Of a DNA stretch of 13,554 nt, positions 8,177-13,554 are shown one piece after another. Position numbers and translations under genes: made by a program. The notes under the pieces were generated by a model that was not told where the DNA came from, made no database searches, and saw only the letters and a program-made list of their open reading frames with translations. Source of the stretch: Flavobacteriales bacterium (GTDB taxonomy: Bacteria; Bacteroidota; Bacteroidia; Flavobacteriales_D; Crocinitomicaceae); contig CANHQC010000017.1 of NCBI GenBank assembly GCA_947462695.1, positions 1 through 13,554 of the forward strand, given 5' to 3'. Every line of letters starts with the position of its first letter. Positions within the stretch are counted from its first letter, which is position 1.

Positions 8177-8698
8177 ATGGATGTTGTCCTTCAAATTGCG
8201 CTTATTATCTTTCCTGCTGGAGCAGTGCTCTTAACAGCTATTTTCTTTCTGCGAAGAGAGACATCAAAAGAACTACTGAACATGCAGATTGAGCTCCGAA
8301 AACAGCGACAAGAGTATTTTTTACCAAGCAGAGTTGAAGCCTATCAACGTGCTATCTTACTTATGGAACGGATTCATCCTAATAGCTTAGTTATGCGCCT
8401 TCACAATCCTGGATTACCAGCAAAAGCGCTTCAAACAGAATTTCTTAAAGCCATACGTGAAGAGTTTGATCACAATGTTGCTCAGCAATTATTCATCTCT
8501 CCTCAAGCTTGGCAACTGGTGAAGAATTCAAAAGAGGAGACTATAAAAATCATCAATATTGCAGGTGGACAAATGGCCGCTACTTCAACTGGGATGGATC
8601 TTTCGGCTAAGGTGTTTGAAGTCGTAGCAGAAATCGGTCAATTGCCGTCTGAGGTGACGGTTGAACTGTTAAAGAAGGAAATTCAAGAATTGTTCTGA
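8177..8698 (+). CDS. Conserved hypothetical membrane-anchored protein of Bacteroidota
   Basis: 173 residues from ATG 8177; a TTG at 8168 in the same frame is less likely. Residues about 5-25 form one transmembrane helix with no obvious cleavage site, so the protein is probably a single-pass anchored protein. Positive charges straight after the helix (RRETSK, RKQRQ) favour a cytoplasmic C-terminal domain. That domain is helical, with a run of charged residues at 26-47 followed by conserved-looking blocks: SRVEAYQRAILLMERIHPNSLVMRLHNPGL (51-80), IREEFDHNVAQQLFISPQAWQLVKNSKEETIKIIN (93-127) and a C-terminal helix ending KKEIQELF. I recall similar proteins across Bacteroidota without a known function and can assign none. 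Neighbours give no pathway hint: a symporter diverges upstream, and an S4 gene converges from downstream, the two stop codons touching at 8698/8699. Confidence 0.82.
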   Translation: MDVVLQIALIIFPAGAVLLTAIFFLRRETSKELLNMQIELRKQRQEYFLPSRVEAYQRAILLMERIHPNSLVMRLHNPGLPAKALQTEFLKAIREEFDHNVAQQLFISPQAWQLVKNSKEETIKIINIAGGQMAATSTGMDLSAKVFEVVAEIGQLPSEVTVELLKKEIQELF

Positions 8699-8902
8699 TC
8701 ATTCGAGCTCGATAACTTGATCGTACACTTTAATCACGTCACCCGGGATTAATTTTGCTCGTTTTCGAAGTTCGATTTCATCGTTGCGGTAAACCATTTC
8801 CTCGTTGACAATCATTTTCGCGTGACCACCAGTTGAGGCTAATCCCACTGCCTTCAATAATTGAATGAGTTCAATATAAGGTCCATCCACTTTAAATTTC
8901 AT
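8699..8902 (-). CDS. Small S4-domain RNA-binding protein (YbcJ-like)
   Basis: 67 residues made almost entirely of one S4 fold. ELIQLLKAVGLASTGGHAKMIV (11-32) corresponds to the two RNA-binding helices, and ELRKRAKLIPGDVIKV (44-59) to the basic loop and strand that contact RNA. The size and order match the YbcJ/RlbA group of free-standing S4 proteins, thought to bind structured or ribosomal RNA in the cytoplasm. The frame extends 22 codons upstream into meaB, but the ATG at 8902 starts exactly where family similarity begins. It lies one base after the meaB stop (TAA-G-ATG), so it is almost certainly cotranscribed with meaB and translated by reinitiation or coupling. The usual V-x-V-N-G-E motif is altered here to VYRNDE. 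The biological role of this family is not well defined. Confidence 0.88.
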   Translation of the reverse strand: MKFKVDGPYIELIQLLKAVGLASTGGHAKMIVNEEMVYRNDEIELRKRAKLIPGDVIKVYDQVIELE

Positions 8903-8903
8903 C

Positions 8904-9938
8904 TTATTTTTTGTTTTTAAAATCAACATACAAGGATAGAGCTGCTTGATATGAGGTCGTTTTACCATTTACCACTTCATGCTCTGCTTGAACCAACTTG
9001 TTTAACCAATCCGTATTTTCGAAAAAATCGGCCACTAACATTTCCTTCAATGCCTCTTTCAACCAATGCACATCCTGTTGTTTTCTGTGTACCGTTTTCC
9101 ACCCGTTAATGGTCGTTTGGTTTAAAAAGGATTCCATTACCTCCCAAACCTTGTCAATCGACTTATTCTCAAAAGCGCTACACGTGAATGAAGGTGCAAT
9201 CCATTTGCTCTGTTTTTCTGGAAATAGATGAAGTGCGTTCGCATATTCTCGAGCAGCTCGTTCTGCCGGTTCTTTATTCGATCCATCCGCTTTCGTAATC
9301 ACCAATGCATCAGCCATTTCCATTATTCCACGTTTGATCCCTTGCAATTCATCTCCTGCACCTGAAAGCATCAGCAGTAAGAAAAAATCTACCATTTCAT
9401 TCACCTGTACCTCAGATTGACCAACACCAACCGTTTCAATGATGATTACATCAAATCCAGCTGCTTCGCACAATAAGAGGCTTTCGCGTGTTTTTGCTGC
9501 CACACCGCCTAATGTCGATCCTGCCGGTGAAGGGCGAATAAATACATTTGGATGCGTGGATAATTCATGCATTCGCGTTTTATCACCCAAAATACTTCCA
9601 CCTCCTTGAGCACTTGAAGGATCAATAGCTAAGACAGCCACTTTATTTCCTTGATTGACCAAGTGCATTCCGAAACGCTCAATAAAGGTGCTTTTCCCAA
9701 CACCTGGAACACCTGTGATCCCAATCCTGAAGGATTTGCCCGAATGCGGCAAGCACAATTGAATTAACTCAGAAGAATGTCTGCGATCTTCCGACAGCGT
9801 ACTTTCCAATAGTGTAATACCGCGACTCAATGCGTCTCGTTTACCTGCCGAAAGGTCACTAAATAACTTATGGACATCCAACGAACGTTTCCGTTCACGT
9901 CGACTTTTTAACCAAGAAGACAATTGTTTTTCATCCAT
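8904..9938 (-). CDS. meaB: MeaB/ArgK-family GTPase, methylmalonyl-CoA mutase chaperone
   Basis: 344 residues, usual family length. MeaB is a cytoplasmic G3E P-loop GTPase that loads and protects the adenosylcobalamin cofactor of methylmalonyl-CoA mutase. The P-loop GVPGVGKS is at 76-83, preceded by FRIGIT. AVLAIDPSSAQGGGSILGDKTRM (101-123) and IRPSPAGSTLGGVA (134-147) are diagnostic of the family. The switch region ETVGVGQSE is at 168-176. The base-specificity motif reads TKAD (215-218) rather than the common NKAD. The C-terminal helical region after 240 forms the dimerisation arm in known structures. The ATG at 9938 is chosen over a TTG at 9947; an exact TAnnTTTG box ends 6 bases before it. 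The gene diverges from the phosphoesterase at 10035 and is followed directly by the S4 gene. No mutase subunit gene is present in this window. Confidence 0.95.
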   Translation of the reverse strand: MDEKQLSSWLKSRRERKRSLDVHKLFSDLSAGKRDALSRGITLLESTLSEDRRHSSELIQLCLPHSGKSFRIGITGVPGVGKSTFIERFGMHLVNQGNKVAVLAIDPSSAQGGGSILGDKTRMHELSTHPNVFIRPSPAGSTLGGVAAKTRESLLLCEAAGFDVIIIETVGVGQSEVQVNEMVDFFLLLMLSGAGDELQGIKRGIMEMADALVITKADGSNKEPAERAAREYANALHLFPEKQSKWIAPSFTCSAFENKSIDKVWEVMESFLNQTTINGWKTVHRKQQDVHWLKEALKEMLVADFFENTDWLNKLVQAEHEVVNGKTTSYQAALSLYVDFKNKK

Positions 9939-9944
9939 AGCATT

Positions 9945-9952
9945 CAAAAATA
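9945..9952 (-). promoter_or_regulatory. Bacteroidota -7 promoter box immediately before meaB
   Basis: On the minus strand TATTTTTG matches TAnnTTTG exactly, with only 6 bases between it and the meaB ATG at 9938. Transcription from it would begin at or within a few bases of the start codon, giving a leaderless or near-leaderless mRNA. No -33 element is obvious. Confidence 0.48.
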
Positions 9953-10022
9953 GGCGAAATTCAGGAAACTAATAGTGAAAATTAATTCCCACACTTTATC
10001 AAAAGAAATTTCTCATTCCGAT

Positions 10023-10030
10023 TACTTTTG
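10023..10030 (+). promoter_or_regulatory. Bacteroidota -7 promoter box immediately before the phosphoesterase gene
   Basis: TACTTTTG matches TAnnTTTG exactly and is followed after 4 bases (ACAA) by the ATG at 10035. If used, the transcript would be leaderless. It shares the 96-base divergent region with the meaB box. No -33 TTG is found at the usual distance. Confidence 0.48.
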
Positions 10031-10034
10031 ACAA

Positions 10035-10532
10035 ATGAAACGAATTGGACTTCTTTCAGACACACACGGATACCTCGATCCTAAAATTTTCACCTACTTC
10101 GCCGAGGTGGATGAAATATGGCATGCGGGAGATATTGGAAGCATCGAGGTAATTGATCAACTGAAAACATTTAAACCCGTGCGAGCTGTTTTTGGCAATA
10201 TAGATGACCATGTTATCAGAAGGGAAGTTCCTGAATTTAATCGTTTTACCATTGAACATGTGAATGTACTAATAACCCACATTGGTGGCAAACCCGGAAA
10301 ATACTCCACGCCAGCCTTCAACGAACTTGAAAAAGAAGCTCCGAATTTATTTATTTGTGGACATTCACACATTTTATTGGTCAAAATGGATCCAAAGTAT
10401 TCAATGCTTTGGATGAATCCAGGAGCATGCGGGATAAAAGGTTTTCATTCGGTAAAAACACTGCTCCGATTTTCCATCACAGCGGATCGAATTCACGATT
10501 TGGAGGTTATTGAACTTGGAAAACGAGCTTGA
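10035..10532 (+). CDS. YfcE/MJ0936-type metallophosphoesterase (phosphodiesterase)
   Basis: 165 residues, a complete small calcineurin-like phosphoesterase. All metal-binding motifs are present in order: D9-T-H11 in LLSDTHG, D33 in HAGDIG, N55 in FGNIDDH, H82 in LITHIGG, and H110-S-H112 in CGHSH. These would bind two divalent metal ions (commonly Mn2+). Members of the YfcE group hydrolyse model phosphodiesters in vitro, and the natural substrate is generally unknown. There is no signal peptide, so it is cytoplasmic. The ATG at 10035 directly begins the first strand (MKRIGLLSDTHG), leaving no room for an earlier start, and a TACTTTTG box lies just in front. porQ follows after 38 bases on the same strand; cotranscription is possible, but a functional link is not evident. 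Confidence 0.94.
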   Translation: MKRIGLLSDTHGYLDPKIFTYFAEVDEIWHAGDIGSIEVIDQLKTFKPVRAVFGNIDDHVIRREVPEFNRFTIEHVNVLITHIGGKPGKYSTPAFNELEKEAPNLFICGHSHILLVKMDPKYSMLWMNPGACGIKGFHSVKTLLRFSITADRIHDLEVIELGKRA

Positions 10533-10547
10533 ATGAAATTTTTATGT

Positions 10548-10555
10548 TTTCTTTG
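10548..10555 (+). promoter_or_regulatory. Possible -7 box before porQ
   Basis: TTTCTTTG matches TAnnTTTG at five of the six fixed positions (T for A at position 2) and lies 15 bases before the porQ ATG. It could give porQ its own promoter within the 38-base gap after the phosphoesterase gene. Confidence 0.25.
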
Positions 10556-10570
10556 CGTTAGTCAGACCGT

Positions 10571-11602
10571 ATGAAGCGATTTATTCCTCTACTTTTCACC
10601 TGTTTTAGCAGTATTTCATTTGCCCAAATTGGCGGAAACACTACGTTTGCTTTGCTTGACTTATCCTACAATGCGCGTTCAATGGGCTTAGCCAACGACT
10701 TTATTTCAGTCAAAGACAACGATATAAATCTTGGAATCGCCAACCCTTCGCTTCTCAATCAAAAAATGCAAAACGGATTCAGTGTCAGTAACGCATTAAT
10801 GGCTGGCGGCATTCATTACGGTCAGGTCGCCTATGGCAAACAAGCTTTGGGTGGCACATTCGGTGGTTCTATCCGTTTTGTGAATTATGGAGAAATGCAA
10901 CGAACTGATATTAATGGTGAAAATCTCGGTACGTTTCATCCCTTCGAATCGGTTGTTACAGTTGGTTATGGAAAACTATTGAATCCGCGTATTTCAGTCG
11001 GAGCAAACATGCACCTGATTTATTCGCAACTTGAGGTTTACAATGCGTTTGGTGCGGCCATTGATTTGGCAGGGACTTATACCAATGAATCTGAAAATTT
11101 ACTGGTAACTGCGCTCTTTAAAAATGTGGGTTACCAATTCGACCGGTATACAAAAGAGGAAAAAGCAGGATTGCCTGCTGAACTGCAACTCGCGGCTTCT
11201 TACAAATTAAACCATGCGCCATTTCGTTTTTCTATTCTCGCACACAACCTAAACACGTGGGACTTAACCTATAATGATCCGTCAGCGCAACCGACAATAG
11301 ATGCACTAACAGGAGATACAATTCCAGTTAAACAAGCTGGGTTTGGTGAAAAGCTCGCCCGTCACTTTTCGTACAGCACAGAATTGTTAATCTCGAAAAC
11401 CATTCATATTCGGGTTGGCTTCGATTACCACAGAAGACAAGAAATGAAACTGGAAAGTCGACCAGGCTTGGCTGGATTTACCTTTGGAACTGGATTGTAT
11501 TTCAAAAAATTCAGTGTCGATTATGGATTTTCACTCTTTTCGAGAGCAGGGTATTCCATGATGTTAACGCTTTCTACAGACCTTTCCAAGTGGAGGAAAT
11601 AA
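10571..11602 (+). CDS. porQ: Type IX secretion system protein PorQ (PorV/PorQ-like outer-membrane beta-barrel)
   Basis: 343 residues. A signal peptide (MKRFIPLLFTCFSSISFA, cut likely after A18, leaving Q19) directs export. The mature protein has the FadL/PorV-like outer-membrane barrel pattern: alternating beta strands rich in aromatic residues and Gly, with a terminal segment YSMMLTLSTDLSKWRK. The N-terminal block ARSMGLANDFISVKDNDINLGIANPSLLN (35-63) is the hallmark of the PorV/PorQ family. PorQ is associated with the type IX secretion system, in which PorV-family proteins act with PorU in releasing or attaching cargo at the cell surface; the specific role of PorQ is less clear. The start ATG opens the signal peptide. 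cmk follows after 92 bases on the same strand. Adjacency of porQ and cmk is, as I recall, common in Flavobacteriia and supports the call. Confidence 0.9.
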   Translation: MKRFIPLLFTCFSSISFAQIGGNTTFALLDLSYNARSMGLANDFISVKDNDINLGIANPSLLNQKMQNGFSVSNALMAGGIHYGQVAYGKQALGGTFGGSIRFVNYGEMQRTDINGENLGTFHPFESVVTVGYGKLLNPRISVGANMHLIYSQLEVYNAFGAAIDLAGTYTNESENLLVTALFKNVGYQFDRYTKEEKAGLPAELQLAASYKLNHAPFRFSILAHNLNTWDLTYNDPSAQPTIDALTGDTIPVKQAGFGEKLARHFSYSTELLISKTIHIRVGFDYHRRQEMKLESRPGLAGFTFGTGLYFKKFSVDYGFSLFSRAGYSMMLTLSTDLSKWRK

Positions 11603-11682
11603 TCTTTTTTCTGCACTCCATTAGTCAATAAAACAATTCATGAAATATCAAATGGTTGATCATTTAATTAAAGGTTAACGCT

Positions 11683-11690
11683 TATCTTCA
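11683..11690 (+). promoter_or_regulatory. Possible -7-like box before cmk
   Basis: TATCTTCA matches four of the six fixed positions of TAnnTTTG and lies 4 bases before the cmk ATG, the same geometry as the boxes at 9945 and 10023. The 92-base gap after porQ holds no convincing terminator. Weak support on its own. Confidence 0.22.
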
Positions 11691-11694
11691 CGTC

Positions 11695-12393
11695 ATGTTT
11701 AGTACTAAAAAGATAACCATTGCTATTGACGGCTATTCTTCTTGTGGTAAAAGCACATTAGCGAAAGCGTTGGCTCAACAATTAGGCTATGTTTTTATCG
11801 ATAGTGGCGCAATGTACCGAGGAGTGACTTTATTTGCCATACAAGAAGGTATTATCCAACAAGGAGAGGTAAACGAACAAAAACTGTTAGCCAAATTGAA
11901 CGAGATTTCATTGGGTTTCAAATTCAATCCTGTCTCTCAACATTCTGATCTCTACTTGAATAACATGAACGTTGAACACATAATTCGGCAACCAGAAGTT
12001 GCATCTTATGTTTCAAAGATTGCTGCGATTAGTCAGGTTAGAGCTAAACTGGTGCACGAACAACAAGTAATGGGGAAATCTGGTGGAATCGTAATGGACG
12101 GCAGAGACATCGGTACGGTTGTATTTCCTAACGCTGAAGTTAAATTTTTCGTGACTGCATTACCTGAAATTAGGGCAGAACGACGGTTTAAAGAGTTGCG
12201 TGAAAAGGGTAATAATACGATTTCATTAGAAGAGGTAAAATCAAATCTTATTCTTCGCGACGAACTTGACAGTACACGCACTGAAAGTCCACTAGTAAAA
12301 GCGGAAGACGCTTTTTTAATTGATACAAGTACGCTTTCAAGAGAGGAGCAATTGCATTTGGCACTTCAAGAAATTGAAAAACGACTATTCTAA
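11695..12393 (+). CDS. cmk: (d)CMP kinase (cytidylate kinase)
   Basis: 232 residues, normal family length. Cmk transfers phosphate from ATP to CMP and dCMP, feeding CTP/dCTP synthesis and recycling CMP released by RNA turnover and lipid synthesis; it is cytoplasmic. The P-loop is GYSSCGKST (13-21). The CMP-binding block DSGAMYRG (36-43) follows. MDGRDIGTVVFP (134-145) is the family's second signature, and the lid and C-terminal region include RDELDSTRTESPL (188-200) with the conserved Arg, Asp and Ser residues. The ATG at 11695 gives the standard N-terminus (MFSTKKITIAIDGYSSCGKST). It lies between porQ and the ACT-domain gene on the same strand. A small hairpin after the stop might end part of the transcription. 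Confidence 0.97.
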   Translation: MFSTKKITIAIDGYSSCGKSTLAKALAQQLGYVFIDSGAMYRGVTLFAIQEGIIQQGEVNEQKLLAKLNEISLGFKFNPVSQHSDLYLNNMNVEHIIRQPEVASYVSKIAAISQVRAKLVHEQQVMGKSGGIVMDGRDIGTVVFPNAEVKFFVTALPEIRAERRFKELREKGNNTISLEEVKSNLILRDELDSTRTESPLVKAEDAFLIDTSTLSREEQLHLALQEIEKRLF

Positions 12394-12411
12394 TTACATG
12401 AACATGTAGTT
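12392..12411 (+). terminator. Weak hairpin after cmk, possible terminator
   Basis: AATTACATG (12392-12400) pairs with CATGTAGTT (12403-12411) in an AT-rich stem of up to 9 bp with one G-U pair and only two unpaired bases at the tip (probably fewer pairs and a 4-base loop in reality). A short TTTTG tract overlaps and follows it. The stem has few G-C pairs and the T run is interrupted, so termination would be partial at best. Confidence 0.28.
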
Positions 12412-12414
12412 TTG
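12407..12414 (+). promoter_or_regulatory. Exact -7 box match inside the post-cmk hairpin
   Basis: TAGTTTTG matches TAnnTTTG and would give the ACT-domain gene a leader of about 60 bases. It overlaps the 3' arm of the hairpin at 12392-12411. A competing, weaker box (TAATTTTA) lies much closer to the start codon, so I cannot tell which, if either, is used. Confidence 0.3.
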
Positions 12415-12467
12415 TTAGAAATTGAACATAATTATACAATTTTGACGAAACAGCAAGTCATTTTTGG

Positions 12468-12475
12468 TAATTTTA
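12468..12475 (+). promoter_or_regulatory. Near-consensus -7 box immediately before the ACT-domain gene
   Basis: TAATTTTA differs from TAnnTTTG only in the last base and is followed after 4 bases (CACA) by the ATG at 12480, the same spacing as in front of the phosphoesterase gene and cmk. If used, the mRNA would be leaderless. Confidence 0.3.
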
Positions 12476-12479
12476 CACA

Positions 12480-13142
12480 ATGCAATCAATAGGCAAAATC
12501 ACAGAAGAACTGATCAATCGCAGTCCATTCTTGCGAGAAGCAATAACTGAAGACCTTATTAATATCTCAGCTTTAGCGCGTAAGTTAAAGCCAGAAATCG
12601 AGCAACTCAGTGGAAAAGAAGTGAAGGAAGGCGCGATAATTATGTCTATTAAACGGCTTGCACCTGGCCTTTACCATAAGATTAACATCAAAATCACAAA
12701 TGTTATGGGTGATTTAGGTGATTTTCTTGTGAGAAGTAACCTGGCAGACTACACTTTTTTAAATTCTGACACACTTGGTTCGAAACATACCGAATTACTG
12801 AAAGAAATAAATGAAGAAAACGATGGGTTTTTCACGATTAGCAAAGGGGTAACTGAAACAACCATCGTATTGAATGCGAATCATTGTGCAACTGTTGAAC
12901 GAATTTTTCAAGGAGAGAGGTTGAGGTCGACTTCAAAAGATTTGGCATCTGTTACGGTAAAACTTCCAATTATAAATAGTGAAGTTTACGGAGTGTATTA
13001 TTACATACTCAAGCATCTGGCATGGGAAGGAGTAAATATTGTCGAAATCGTTTCAACCTCAAATGAATTTACGATAGTGGTGAAACAAGATGATGTGGAT
13101 AAAGCCTTTAAGATCCTAATGCAGGTGAAACGGGGCATGTAA
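12480..13142 (+). CDS. ACT-domain protein of unknown function (sometimes annotated aspartate-kinase-like)
   Basis: 220 residues, soluble, no signal peptide. The C-terminal part (about 155-213: ASVTVKLPIINSEVYGVYYYILKHLAWEGVNIVEIVSTSNEFTIVV) has the beta-alpha-beta-beta-alpha-beta pattern of an ACT domain, including the strand pair carrying STSNEFTIVV found in the ligand-binding ACT of aspartate kinases. No kinase domain is present: there is no KFGGTS motif and the protein is far too short. Residues 66-144 (KINIKITNVMG to FFTISKGVTETTIVLN) may be a second, degenerate ACT-like unit. Residues 1-62 are helical (LINRSPFLREAITEDLINISALARKL) and could form a small winged-helix-like or dimerisation domain; this is inference. 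A plausible role is an amino-acid-responsive regulator, but no ligand or target can be named. It follows cmk by 86 bases and converges on the DUF2807 gene with one base between stops. Confidence 0.85.
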   Translation: MQSIGKITEELINRSPFLREAITEDLINISALARKLKPEIEQLSGKEVKEGAIIMSIKRLAPGLYHKINIKITNVMGDLGDFLVRSNLADYTFLNSDTLGSKHTELLKEINEENDGFFTISKGVTETTIVLNANHCATVERIFQGERLRSTSKDLASVTVKLPIINSEVYGVYYYILKHLAWEGVNIVEIVSTSNEFTIVVKQDDVDKAFKILMQVKRGM

Positions 13143-13143
13143 T

Positions 13144-13554
13144 TTAGTTGTCATCAATCAGTTGCCCGTTTCCAATTCTGTTGAGTTCAATAGCCGTTGG
13201 AATTCCTTTATATAGAATGTTCCCATTGGTTTCAATTTGTGCCTTCAATTTCGCATTATTTGAATTCACTTTTATCTGACCTTGCGTTTTGGAGACAACA
13301 GTCAACGAATCAAGAATATTTAATCCATATGTATCGCAATACCCATTGCTTCTGATGTCAAAAACTCCTCTATTTACCGTGCCTTTCAACGTAAAATCAC
13401 CCCAGCCATGAGCAATAGTCGCATCAATCAATTGTGCGTCTAGCGTAAGGTTAACCGGACCCGCACCATCCCGAATCAATAAGGTAAACCAATCCAAATT
13501 CAATTTTCCAACATTCGAAAGTTGTTCTGTTCCTTCAAAATGAAGATTGATCAA
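13144..13554 (-). CDS. DUF2807 'head GIN' protein, C-terminal part (5' end outside the window)
   Basis: The frame is open to the window edge; the TTG at 13554 is not a credible start, so 136 C-terminal residues are visible. The sequence is a series of short beta strands separated by Gly/Asn turns (GDFTLKGTVNRGVFDIRSNG, DSLTVVSKTQGQIKVNSNNAKLKAQIETNGNILYKGIPTAIELNRIGNGQLIDDN). The closing ILYKGIPTAIELNRIGNGQL corresponds to the typical YxGxP...GxG ending of DUF2807 proteins, which fold as a right-handed beta-helix-like structure and usually carry a signal peptide or lipoprotein signal. Several of the usual GSGD repeats are altered here to NSN, NGN or SNG. The function of the family is unknown; 'autotransporter adhesin' in its name is speculative. 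Its stop lies one base from the stop of the ACT-domain gene. Confidence 0.8.
   Translation of the reverse strand: MINLHFEGTEQLSNVGKLNLDWFTLLIRDGAGPVNLTLDAQLIDATIAHGWGDFTLKGTVNRGVFDIRSNGYCDTYGLNILDSLTVVSKTQGQIKVNSNNAKLKAQIETNGNILYKGIPTAIELNRIGNGQLIDDN

Noticed and set aside
8903..8968. Upstream extension of the S4 gene to 8968
   Set aside because: The extra 22 codons overlap meaB in another frame and have no family similarity; the ATG at 8902 sits exactly after the meaB stop.
9939..9947. TTG start for meaB at 9947
   Set aside because: This codon overlaps the -7 box; the ATG at 9938 fits both family length and promoter spacing.
1..13554. Mobile elements, CRISPR arrays, tRNA/rRNA genes, toxin-antitoxin or defence genes, riboswitches
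   Set aside because: No transposase, integrase, direct-repeat array, tRNA-like fold or defence-type domain was seen on either strand; the intergenic gaps are short and show nothing like a cobalamin riboswitch even before meaB.

Overview
The window looks like a stretch of ordinary chromosome from a member of the phylum Bacteroidota, most likely the class Flavobacteriia (a Fluviicola/Crocinitomicaceae-like organism is a guess). The evidence is a PorQ-type component of the type IX secretion system, the GlmU-like protein family typical of Bacteroidota, a 'head GIN' (DUF2807) protein, an AT-rich composition, little Shine-Dalgarno signal, and repeated copies of the Bacteroidota -7 promoter box TAnnTTTG in front of start codons. 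I see no rRNA, tRNA, CRISPR array, insertion sequence, phage gene or attachment site, and no intergenic stretch longer than about 150 bases.

Layout. 1-1284 (+) is the C-terminal part of a BNR/VPS10-like repeat protein and ends in a strong intrinsic terminator. 1421-2878 (+) is an orphan PAS-PAS histidine kinase of the HisKA_2 type. A minus-strand block follows: a sodium:solute symporter (6583-8055), a GlmU-like acyl/nucleotidyltransferase whose start overlaps the symporter end (5472-6605), and the Lon protease (2875-5322). 8177-8698 (+) is a small membrane-anchored conserved hypothetical. A second minus-strand pair holds MeaB GTPase (8904-9938) and a 67-residue S4 RNA-binding protein (8699-8902), separated by one base. 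10035-13142 (+) carries a YfcE-type phosphoesterase, porQ, cytidylate kinase (cmk) and an ACT-domain protein of unknown role. 13144-13554 (-) is the C-terminal end of a DUF2807 protein that runs off the window.

Most genes are housekeeping: proteostasis (Lon), envelope sugar metabolism (GlmU-like), Na+-coupled uptake, B12-enzyme maintenance (MeaB), nucleotide metabolism (Cmk) and protein secretion (PorQ). They do not form one pathway. The only clear physical couplings are symporter/GlmU-like (23-base overlap) and meaB/S4 (1-base gap). The window-scale patterns I found most notable are (i) -7-like boxes so close to several start codons that the mRNAs would be leaderless or nearly so, and (ii) three convergent gene pairs whose stop codons overlap, abut or lie one base apart with no terminator between them. 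I did not find convincing evidence of a new multi-gene system; the best unknowns are the ACT-domain protein and the membrane-anchored hypothetical.
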